From positions 1 to 8,066 of the forward strand of contig CAIOJG010000112.1 in assembly GCA_903858555.1 (NCBI GenBank): 8,066 bases of DNA, given 5' to 3'. The stretch comes from Candidatus Magasanikiibacteriota bacterium. Its GTDB lineage: Bacteria > Patescibacteriota > Patescibacteriia > Magasanikbacterales > GWA2-37-8. Made by a program: the position numbers and the translations under genes. The notes beneath the pieces were generated by a model. That model did no database searches. It was not told where the DNA came from and saw only the letters and a program-made list of their open reading frames with translations. Of the stretch, positions 1 to 5,566 are shown piece after piece. The first letter of the stretch is position 1; each line of letters starts with the position of its first letter.

Positions 1-512
1 ATCCAATTTTTAAAATCTGAAGAAAATATTATTGGTTTTTTTGTATACGTGCCTTTGGAGAAACTCCAGATTGGACCTTTGATTATTTCTCCCCATACTC
101 CATTTTTATTAACACAAAAAACCGCTGACATTTTTTCATCTTTATCTATCGGCACCATTTCGACTAAATATTTTTTATTATTGATTTTTTGTTGTTTGAG
201 CCAGAGTTGACATTGGTTTGGATTTTTTCCTCGAGCGCGTAATTTGGGTAGGCGGGCATCGGTTGGTAGCAACTTTATTAAAAATTTGGTTTGGCCTAAA
301 GTTTTTACCAACTCTTTAAATTTTGGAGTATTGTCCAATATTTCCAGCGGAGTAAATTTGTAAGCTTTTAAATATGGTAAGCCAATTATTTTATTTAGCA
401 ATTCTAAACGATCACGTTTTTTGGAATCTTCGCGTCTAAATTCTTCTATTTTTTTGTAGTTAATTTCGGATAACCACTCGGTGATAGAAGGTGTTTTTTT
501 GACAGCTGTCAT
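1..512 (-). CDS. Partial CDS, 5' part (170 codons); possible PEP-utilising / ATP-grasp-like enzyme
   Basis: Reading leftward from ATG at 512, the frame stays open to the window edge, giving the first 170 residues of a longer protein with no stop. The N-terminus is charged and helical (about residues 1-75). A compact part follows with an R-L-P-K-L-R-A-R-G stretch (87-95) and W-G-E-I-I-K-G (140-146), then S-K-G-T-Y and a D-F-K-N-W end (166-170). This G-E-I-I-x-G pattern resembles the N-terminal region of PEP-synthase-like proteins that carry a PEP-utilising mobile domain, but that is recalled resemblance and no catalytic residue is inside the window. The start codon overlaps the stop of the upstream pyruvate kinase (ATGA), so the two are almost surely translationally coupled, which fits a PEP/pyruvate role. 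The existence of the gene is well supported; the function is tentative. Confidence 0.6.
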   Translation of the reverse strand, partial: MTAVKKTPSITEWLSEINYKKIEEFRREDSKKRDRLELLNKIIGLPYLKAYKFTPLEILDNTPKFKELVKTLGQTKFLIKLLPTDARLPKLRARGKNPNQCQLWLKQQKINNKKYLVEMVPIDKDEKMSAVFCVNKNGVWGEIIKGPIWSFSKGTYTKKPIIFSSDFKNW

Positions 513-1522
513 ATATTTTTGTGGCTTTCTATTTCTAAAATAATTTTTTTCGCTACTGAAATTGGATAGGCAGGGCGAGAAGAGGATGACGTCTCCATGC
601 AAAACATTATACCGTTGACACCGGAACGTACAATTTCAGCCAGATCATTTATGTCGGATCTGGAAGGAATGAAATTATAAATGGTGCTTTCTAGGATTTG
701 TGTGGAGATGATTACTTTTTTGCCATATCTTTTAGCCGCTCTTATGATCAATTCCTGATAGTAGCTCATTTTTTCAAAAGGTTCATTTACGCCTAGTTCA
801 CCACGATCAATCAAGATGGAACTATAAAAATTGTCTAAACAAATTTTTTCGATATCATTTTCTTCCAATCCGTTTTCAATTTTAATTATTACTTTCAAAT
901 TAATATTTTTTGATAAAATAAGTTCTTTTATTTTTTTGTTGGTTTCAAAATTGATGAAGGAGATAGCGATTATGTTAGGTGCAACATCCTTTATTTTTTC
1001 CAGGGTCTCGTCATACAATTTGATAGTCTCGGCTTCGGAGATTCTATACTTGCAATTAAAAGTCTTTATGTAGTTTATGACGCCGTTGTTTAGAATCTTA
1101 ACTTTTATTGTTTCGCTATTTAAAATTTCTGTTACCTGCATTGATATTTCTCCGTCACCAATAGTAATGGTCTGATCAACGTATACTTTTTGTCCGAGAG
1201 CTTGAGTATCTACTGGAATAAATTCATGACAATTGGGAGAAAATGGAGCAGATTTTAAAATTAGTTCTTGGTTTTCTTTTACCGCAAAAATTTTTATATC
1301 AAAATCTCCTAAACGAATTTTGTTTAACGGGAAATCGATTAAAATTTTTGCGGAAGAATTTAGATCGTTTATAGTTTTTTTTGCTATATTTACCAACTCA
1401 ACATTTTCGCTTATATTTCGATAAGCAAAATTATAGCGGATTACATCAGCTCCAGCCAAGACAATTTTTCTGATTTGATCTTCGGCTAAGGTAGTGTGAC
1501 CGACAGTGGCAAAAATTAGCAT
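509..1522 (-). CDS. pyk: Short pyruvate kinase (A and B domains only)
   Basis: This is a pyruvate kinase family protein, which in the typical enzyme transfers phosphate from PEP to ADP at the end of glycolysis. The TIM barrel begins at once (T-V-G-H at 6-9; R29-x-N31-F, matching the R-x-N-F-S-H motif). A B domain lies near 86-160 and contains G-D-G-E-I-S. The catalytic core is visible: K214-I-E216-N (catalytic Lys and metal-binding Glu), R240-G-E242-L-G (usually R-G-D-L-G, the second metal ligand), S-T274-Q-I-L-E-S and M-E310-T. At 337 aa it is much shorter than the usual 470 or so; it stops right after the barrel, so the C-terminal allosteric domain is absent. Several conserved positions differ: the Ser of N-F-S-H is Ala33, and the D-T-K-G-P-E-I-R motif reads D63-F-P-L-N-K68-I-R70. 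Lys at this Glu position is known from potassium-independent enzymes. Its ATG lies only 8 nt after the rplA terminator. Activity on PEP is likely but unproven. Confidence 0.88.
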   Translation of the reverse strand: MLIFATVGHTTLAEDQIRKIVLAGADVIRYNFAYRNISENVELVNIAKKTINDLNSSAKILIDFPLNKIRLGDFDIKIFAVKENQELILKSAPFSPNCHEFIPVDTQALGQKVYVDQTITIGDGEISMQVTEILNSETIKVKILNNGVINYIKTFNCKYRISEAETIKLYDETLEKIKDVAPNIIAISFINFETNKKIKELILSKNINLKVIIKIENGLEENDIEKICLDNFYSSILIDRGELGVNEPFEKMSYYQELIIRAAKRYGKKVIISTQILESTIYNFIPSRSDINDLAEIVRSGVNGIMFCMETSSSSRPAYPISVAKKIILEIESHKNI

Positions 1523-1530
1523 ATGTATTT

Positions 1531-1558
1531 AAAAAAAGCCCCTCAACAATGAGGGGCT
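1531..1558 (-). terminator. Intrinsic terminator after rplA
   Basis: On the minus strand, AGCCCCTCA (1558-1550) pairs perfectly with TGAGGGGCT (1545-1537) around a TTGT loop. This 9-bp stem, with six G-C pairs, is followed directly by seven T (1537-1531, the first of which is also the last stem base). It starts 6 nt after the rplA stop codon, so it ends the rplA transcript. The following pyruvate kinase gene starts 8 nt past the T run, so that gene depends on read-through or an internal promoter. On the plus strand the hairpin lacks a good T run. Confidence 0.9.
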
Positions 1559-1564
1559 AATCTT

Positions 1565-2251
1565 TTAGTTATCAGAGATTTTTATACCAGGCCCCATACT
1601 TGAGCACAGGATTAAGTTTTTGATGTAAGTTCCTTTTGAACTGGCTGGTTTGTTCTTTTTCAAAGCATCCAAGAAAGCTACCAAGTTTTCTTTTATCTGA
1701 GCTTCAGTGAAACTAACTTTACCGACAGTCTGGTGAACGTTGGCAGTATCATCATTTTTGAAAGTGATTTTACCTTTTTTCAATTCATCAACCATCTTTT
1801 TCAAGTTTGGTCCTACAGTTTCAGTTTTTGGAGAAGGCATCAAACCTTTTGGACCAAGAACTTTAGCTACAGAAGCCATTTTAGGCATCATGTCTGGAGT
1901 GGTAACAGCGATTTCAAAATCGATTTTACCGGTATCTTTCAATTTTTTTAGATCTTCTTCAAAGTAGATGACATCAGCGCCGGATTCTTTGGCTTCTTTT
2001 TCTTTATCAGCGGAAGCAAAGACAGCTACTTTTTTTGTTTTACCTACACCATGTGGCAAGACCACAGTGGAGCGGATCAACTGGTCGCCTTTTTTTGGAT
2101 CAATACCCAAATTTGCATGAACTTCGATGCTGGCATCAAATTTTACATTTGATGTTTCTTTGACGAGCTTGATAGCTTCGTCGAGGGAGTAGACTTTGTT
2201 TTTGTCTACTTTGGCTGTTAACGCTGCCATGCGTTTACTTAGTTTGGCCAT
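1565..2251 (-). CDS. rplA: 50S ribosomal protein L1
   Basis: L1 forms the mobile stalk of the large subunit near the E site and binds 23S rRNA; in many bacteria it also represses its own mRNA. The 228-aa length is normal for the family. Recognisable parts are the M-A-K-L-S-K-R start, the K-F-D-A-S-I-E-V strand (37-44), the central signature running from T-T-P-D (117-120) through V-L-G-P-K-G-L-M-P (131-139), F-K-N-D (164-167), and the S-S-M-G-P-G-I C-terminal motif (217-223). ATG at 2251 is preceded by GGAG at 2265-2262 with a 10-nt gap, the clearest ribosome-binding site in the window. The usual partners rplK, rplJ and rplL are not adjacent: this gene has its own promoter, leader and terminator and forms a monocistronic unit. 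The leader suggests autoregulation by L1. Confidence 0.97.
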   Translation of the reverse strand: MAKLSKRMAALTAKVDKNKVYSLDEAIKLVKETSNVKFDASIEVHANLGIDPKKGDQLIRSTVVLPHGVGKTKKVAVFASADKEKEAKESGADVIYFEEDLKKLKDTGKIDFEIAVTTPDMMPKMASVAKVLGPKGLMPSPKTETVGPNLKKMVDELKKGKITFKNDDTANVHQTVGKVSFTEAQIKENLVAFLDALKKNKPASSKGTYIKNLILCSSMGPGIKISDN

Positions 2252-2325
2252 ATTTTTTAAACTCCGACTAAATCGGAATCTTAGTGGTACTAGCTCTCGA
2301 ATGGTCGAGATCCCACCTGATTAAT
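2252..2325 (-). promoter_or_regulatory. rplA mRNA leader: probable L1-binding site plus hairpin masking the Shine-Dalgarno
   Basis: The leader, from the predicted start near 2325, folds into two elements. The first has an outer helix GGUGG (2317-2313) with CCACU (2287-2283), an asymmetric internal loop (GA against GCUAGUA) and an inner 6-bp helix UCUCGA (2310-2305) with UCGAGA (2300-2295) closing a CCAU loop. The pieces AGGUGGGA and UACCAC match the conserved L1-binding stalk of 23S rRNA as I recall it, so this is most likely the L1 operator. The second hairpin pairs UUCCGA (2278-2273) with UCGGAG (2267-2262), burying the rplA Shine-Dalgarno GGAG. Pairing was done by eye, without energy calculation. 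Confidence 0.78.
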
Positions 2326-2331
2326 ATTGTG

Positions 2332-2360
2332 ATTATATAACAAAACTCTCGATTTGTCAA
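2332..2360 (-). promoter_or_regulatory. Consensus sigma70-type promoter of rplA
   Basis: A perfect -35 box TTGACA (2360-2355) and perfect -10 box TATAAT (2337-2332) are separated by exactly 17 bp. The predicted start is an A near 2325, giving a leader of about 74 nt. The -35 box begins 6 bp after the stop codon of the upstream membrane-protein gene and no terminator hairpin lies between, so read-through from the topA unit is also possible. Such a full-consensus promoter fits a highly expressed ribosomal gene that is tuned after initiation. Confidence 0.9.
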
Positions 2361-2366
2361 TATCTT

Positions 2367-2846
2367 TTAGATGGAGAACAATCGGCGGAAAATGGCTTTA
2401 ATTAGCCTTTCTATTTCGTGGACTCCGCTTTTAACTTCGCGGAAATAAGCGATATTTAGCAAAAATAATAGCATTACCACGATGGCGTCATAGCTTTGAC
2501 GGACCCAATATTGATCGGCCAGGCGCACCCACATGCCGAATTCATCAAAGGTCAAACCCAGTCCGATGCCATAGAGGGCGGTACAAATTTTAAAACTGGC
2601 TGAATTTACATTGGGGCGGCGCAAGATAAAATAGAGCCCTAGTACTACTAAAATTAACACGCCATAAGTAAAATGATGGATGTGTACCCCTCGGATGGTC
2701 AAGAAAAAGTTTGGCAACCATTGGCCGATGACCAGATAGACCATCAAACGAGATAAAATAAAGGTGATCAAAAAATAAAAAATCACGATACCAATAATTT
2801 TTTTATTGGTCGGAGAGTTTAAAATTTGTTCCTCTTCGTTTTCCAT
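2367..2846 (-). CDS. Integral membrane protein of unknown function (four predicted helices, HIHHF and FDEFGMW motifs)
   Basis: I cannot name this 159-aa protein. An acidic, hydrophilic N-terminus (1-16) precedes four hydrophobic segments at about 17-40, 59-76, 86-102 and 120-135; the C-terminal tail is basic (R-R-L at 154-156). Two polar motifs stand out at membrane edges: G-V-H55-I-H57-H58-F-T-Y-G at the start of helix 2, and T-F-D101-E102-F-G-M-W at the end of helix 3. Histidines and acidic residues placed this way could bind a metal or form an active site, but this is inference. The start chosen is ATG at 2846, 2 nt after the topA stop. A longer frame from 2909 would overlap the end of topA by about 60 nt, and its extra residues are only the shifted reading of the topA tail. 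The tight spacing implies co-transcription with topA. Confidence 0.85.
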   Translation of the reverse strand: MENEEEQILNSPTNKKIIGIVIFYFLITFILSRLMVYLVIGQWLPNFFLTIRGVHIHHFTYGVLILVVLGLYFILRRPNVNSASFKICTALYGIGLGLTFDEFGMWVRLADQYWVRQSYDAIVVMLLFLLNIAYFREVKSGVHEIERLIKAIFRRLFSI

Positions 2847-2848
2847 AC

Positions 2849-4939
2849 TTATTCTTTTTCTTCTTTGTCTTTGGTTGAAGCGTTGGAGACGCATTCTTTG
2901 TTGGAACATTTTACGTCACCTTTGAAACTTTGAGTCATAAGCGATCCACATTTTTCACATTTTTCACCGGTTGGTTTGTCCCAAAGAGCGAAGTCGCAGT
3001 TTGGATAACGGTTACAACCATAAAACATTTTCCCGCGCTTGCTTTTGCGACCGGCCAGTTCGCCCAGTCCACATTTTGGACATTTGACGCCGGTGAGGTT
3101 GGCAATATTTTTGGTAGTTTTACATTCTGGATATCCAGAGCAAGCCATGAATTTTCCAAAGCGGCCATTTTTGATGACCATTGGTTTGCCGCATTTTTCA
3201 CAGACCTCATCAGTCTGTTCATCTTCGATTTTTACTTTATCCGGAAGTTCGATTTCTTTGGCTTTTAGAGTTTCTTTGAAAGGGAAATAAAATTCGCCAA
3301 TCACTGGTTGCCATTCTTTTTCCCCACGCGCGATTTCATCAAAACTTTCTTCGAGCTTGGCAGTGAATTCTAAGTCGACGATTTTTGGAAAATGTTGTAC
3401 TAGTAAATCGTTGACAGTGTAAGCAATGTCGCGTGGTTGTAAACGTTTCTTGTCGTCACGTTCGACGTAACCACGATCTTCGATAGTAGCGATAGTTGGC
3501 GCATAAGTAGAAGGACGACCAATGCCGTGCTCTTCCAAAGCTTTGACCAAGCCGGCGTCGTTGTAGCGAGCGGGTGGTTCGGTAAAGTGTTGTTCTGGTT
3601 TTAGTTCCTCGCATTTTACAGCTTCACCATTTACTAAATTTGGTAAAGCATTATCGCGATTTTTGTCTGGATACAATTTTAAGAAACCATCAAAGACTAC
3701 AGTCTGGCCGCTAGCGCGGAAAACATATTTATTGGTGGAGATGATGTTGGCACCGGTAGAGGAAATTTCGGCAGGAGCCATCTGAGTACTCATCGCGCGA
3801 TTCCAAATTAATTCGTAAAGTCTAAATTGATTTTTATCTAAAAATGGTTTGACCAAATCTGGAGTGCGAGCGGCTTCAGTCGGGCGCACGGCTTCGTGGG
3901 CTTCTTGTGCATTTTTACTTTTATTGGTGTAAAGACGTGGCTTATCCAAAGCGTATTTTGGTCCAAAGTCGGCGGTGATAACATCACGAGAATCATCTAA
4001 AAATTTTTGCGCCATGTTTACCGAATCGGTACGCATATAAGTAATCAAACCGTGCGAACCTTGGGAGCCGAGTTCGATACCTTCATATAGTTGTTGAGCC
4101 AAGCGCATAGTTTGTTTGGCGGAAAAGCCAAGACGGTTGTTGGCGTCTTGTTGCAAAGATGAAGTGGTAAATGGAGGTGGCGGATTGCGGTGAGAAGTTT
4201 TTTTCTCCACGGAATCTAAAATATAGGAAACATTTTTTAAATCGGCTAAAATTTTATTGGTTGTGTCTTCATTTTTAATATCCAACTTCTCCAACTTTTT
4301 TTCTGGAGTGGCGCTGAGCTTGGCCGTAAAATTTATTTTTTCTAAATTGGCAAAGTTACCTTCGATAGTCCAATATTCTTCCGGGTTAAAAGCTTTGATT
4401 TCGCGTTCGCGTTCTACGACCAGGCGCACGGCTACACTTTGCACACGACCAGCGGACAAACCCTTGGCGACTTTGCGCCACAAGAAAGGAGAGAGTTCAT
4501 AACCAACCAAGCGATCCAAAATACGACGCGCTTGTTGGGCGTCAACCATTTTTAGATCTAGTGGGCGAGGATGCAAAATCGCTTCTTCAATAGCAGTCTT
4601 GGTAATTTCATGAAAAACAATACGTTTGGCTTTGGTTGGATCGACACCTAAAATTTGGGCTAAATGCCAAGAAATAGCTTCTCCTTCACGGTCCTCATCG
4701 GTAGCGAATAAGATTTCTTCTTTGCCTTTGGCATCGGCTTTTAATTCTTTGGCGACTTTGCTTTTGTCGCGGCTGACGATGTAATGTGGTTCAAAATTAT
4801 TGGCGGTGTCGACCCCCATTTTACTTTTTGGGAGGTCGCGGACGTGACCAAAAGAAGACTTCACGACAAATTTTTTACCGAGAAATTTAGAAATTGTTTT
4901 AGCTTTAGCAGGGGACTCGACGATAACAAGTTTGGACAT
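2849..4939 (-). CDS. topA: DNA topoisomerase I (type IA)
   Basis: TopA relaxes negative supercoils by cutting one strand through a 5'-phosphotyrosine. The 696-aa length fits the compact bacterial form (close to Bacillus, shorter than E. coli). The Toprim domain opens the protein: E8 in V-E-S-P-A-K-A-K, and D81-x-D83-x-E85 in T-D-E-D-R-E-G-E. G-R-V-Q-S-V-A (164-170) follows. The catalytic tyrosine is Y301 in L-I-T-Y-M-R-T-D-S. H-G-I-G-R-P-S-T-Y-A (471-480) is also conserved. The C-terminus carries three four-cysteine zinc ribbons (C580/583/600/606; C620/623/642/648; C661/664/678/683) that help bind single-stranded DNA, then an acidic-basic tail. ATG at 4939 gives the canonical N-terminus; no clear Shine-Dalgarno precedes it. 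It heads a minus-strand unit with the membrane protein. dprA, its usual neighbour, lies upstream beyond two opposing genes. Confidence 0.98.
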   Translation of the reverse strand: MSKLVIVESPAKAKTISKFLGKKFVVKSSFGHVRDLPKSKMGVDTANNFEPHYIVSRDKSKVAKELKADAKGKEEILFATDEDREGEAISWHLAQILGVDPTKAKRIVFHEITKTAIEEAILHPRPLDLKMVDAQQARRILDRLVGYELSPFLWRKVAKGLSAGRVQSVAVRLVVEREREIKAFNPEEYWTIEGNFANLEKINFTAKLSATPEKKLEKLDIKNEDTTNKILADLKNVSYILDSVEKKTSHRNPPPPFTTSSLQQDANNRLGFSAKQTMRLAQQLYEGIELGSQGSHGLITYMRTDSVNMAQKFLDDSRDVITADFGPKYALDKPRLYTNKSKNAQEAHEAVRPTEAARTPDLVKPFLDKNQFRLYELIWNRAMSTQMAPAEISSTGANIISTNKYVFRASGQTVVFDGFLKLYPDKNRDNALPNLVNGEAVKCEELKPEQHFTEPPARYNDAGLVKALEEHGIGRPSTYAPTIATIEDRGYVERDDKKRLQPRDIAYTVNDLLVQHFPKIVDLEFTAKLEESFDEIARGEKEWQPVIGEFYFPFKETLKAKEIELPDKVKIEDEQTDEVCEKCGKPMVIKNGRFGKFMACSGYPECKTTKNIANLTGVKCPKCGLGELAGRKSKRGKMFYGCNRYPNCDFALWDKPTGEKCEKCGSLMTQSFKGDVKCSNKECVSNASTKDKEEKE

Positions 4940-4961
4940 AATATAAAATTATTTCCCACAT

Positions 4962-4990
4962 AACATAATGCATTTTGACAGAAATGTCAA
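4962..4990 (-). promoter_or_regulatory. Predicted topA promoter
   Basis: A perfect -35 TTGACA (4990-4985) is followed after 17 bp by TATGTT (4967-4962), a 4-of-6 match to the -10 consensus. The predicted start is near 4955, leaving a leader of about 15 nt before the topA ATG. Its -35 and spacer overlap those of the divergent plus-strand promoter, so both cannot be occupied at once. The weaker -10 suggests topA is the weaker side. Confidence 0.7.
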
Positions 4991-5003
4991 TTTTAACTAT
5001 AAT
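4975..5003 (+). promoter_or_regulatory. Consensus promoter of the two-gene plus-strand unit
   Basis: TTGACA (4975-4980), a 17-bp spacer and TATAAT (4998-5003) form a perfect sigma70-type promoter. The predicted start near 5010 leaves about 21 nt of U-rich leader before the ATG at 5031, with no Shine-Dalgarno. Together with the topA -35 box it forms the palindrome TTGACA-GAAA-TGTCAA at 4975-4990. Confidence 0.88.
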
Positions 5004-5030
5004 TTAAGCATAATTTTTTAAATTGTTTTT

Positions 5031-5525
5031 ATGATTGAGACTGGACCAAAAGGACCGATTGGAGAAGGCGAAGAGATTGAATTTGGATTTGAGGATATAG
5101 TGAATGCTCCGACAGATGCCGAGTTGGTGCCGGAGGAAATTGCTGATGACCAAGATAATCCAATCAAGAAAAAAGTTGTTGAGCATTTTGTGGGAAATAC
5201 CGGAATTGGAGAGACCGGTTTTGAAAGTAGAAATATTGAAAACGAAGTTTTGCAAGCATTGTCAAAGCGAGATTTTACCGATCAAATGGAATTGGCAAAA
5301 GCGGTAGAAAATTTGGATATTTTTGCCGATATTAGAAATTTGTCTGACCAGACAGAAGTGGTTGGTTATGAAAAAATTGATCCGTATGCGGGAGTTGTCG
5401 GTTTAGAAAAGGTGGTTAAAATTGATGGTTTGACGATTGATTCCAAGCCGGTGGAAGTCTTGATAACAGTGGGCTATGGTAAAAATCATACCGATATATA
5501 TTGTAAGCAGGTTGAGATAAAATAA
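5031..5525 (+). CDS. Hypothetical acidic protein (164 aa)
   Basis: I do not recognise this protein. It is strongly acidic: about 35 Asp/Glu against 16 Lys/Arg, with the first 42 residues nearly free of basic side chains and likely disordered. No signal peptide, membrane segment or cysteine motif is seen (one Cys, at 158). The second half (about 109-164) alternates hydrophobic and polar residues with glycines, as in a small beta-rich domain (V-K-I-D-G-L-T-I and V-E-V-L-I-T-V-G-Y-G). The gene is supported by a full-consensus promoter about 28 bp upstream, an uninterrupted frame, and a gap of only 41 nt to a second orphan gene on the same strand. It lies between dprA and topA in opposite orientation. 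The start is the first ATG of the frame; no Shine-Dalgarno precedes it. A cytoplasmic partner of the next gene product is a guess from position only. Confidence 0.8.
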   Translation: MIETGPKGPIGEGEEIEFGFEDIVNAPTDAELVPEEIADDQDNPIKKKVVEHFVGNTGIGETGFESRNIENEVLQALSKRDFTDQMELAKAVENLDIFADIRNLSDQTEVVGYEKIDPYAGVVGLEKVVKIDGLTIDSKPVEVLITVGYGKNHTDIYCKQVEIK

Positions 5526-5566
5526 CAATTTAAAAACAGCTTTAATTTTTATATTTTGATTTTGAT

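Noticed and set aside
2294..2352. TCGAGAG repeated in the rplA promoter spacer (2352-2346) and in the leader inner stem (2300-2294), a possible operator pair.
   Set aside because: Only 7 bp; the leader copy is explained by the inner helix and the upstream copy is not transcribed. Chance is likely.
2367..2380. Search for a terminator of the topA unit before the rplA promoter.
   Set aside because: No hairpin followed by T residues is present; read-through into rplA is possible.
2847..2909. N-terminal extension of the membrane protein to ATG 2909, overlapping the topA end.
   Set aside because: The extra residues are a basic low-complexity shadow of the topA C-terminus, and ATG 2846 just after the topA stop gives a normal start.
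2935..3268. Open frames on both strands within the topA zinc-ribbon region.
   Set aside because: They lie wholly inside topA and show cysteine-poor frame-shadow composition; topA motifs are continuous through this region.
5004..5255. Minus-strand frame across the start of the 164-aa gene.
   Set aside because: It runs through the consensus plus-strand promoter and opposes a gene with a continuous frame; no family likeness.
5526..5566. A separate promoter for the 279-aa gene (TTTAAA, 17 bp, TATTTT).
   Set aside because: Only 4 of 6 matches in each box in AT-rich DNA, while a perfect promoter upstream already serves the pair.
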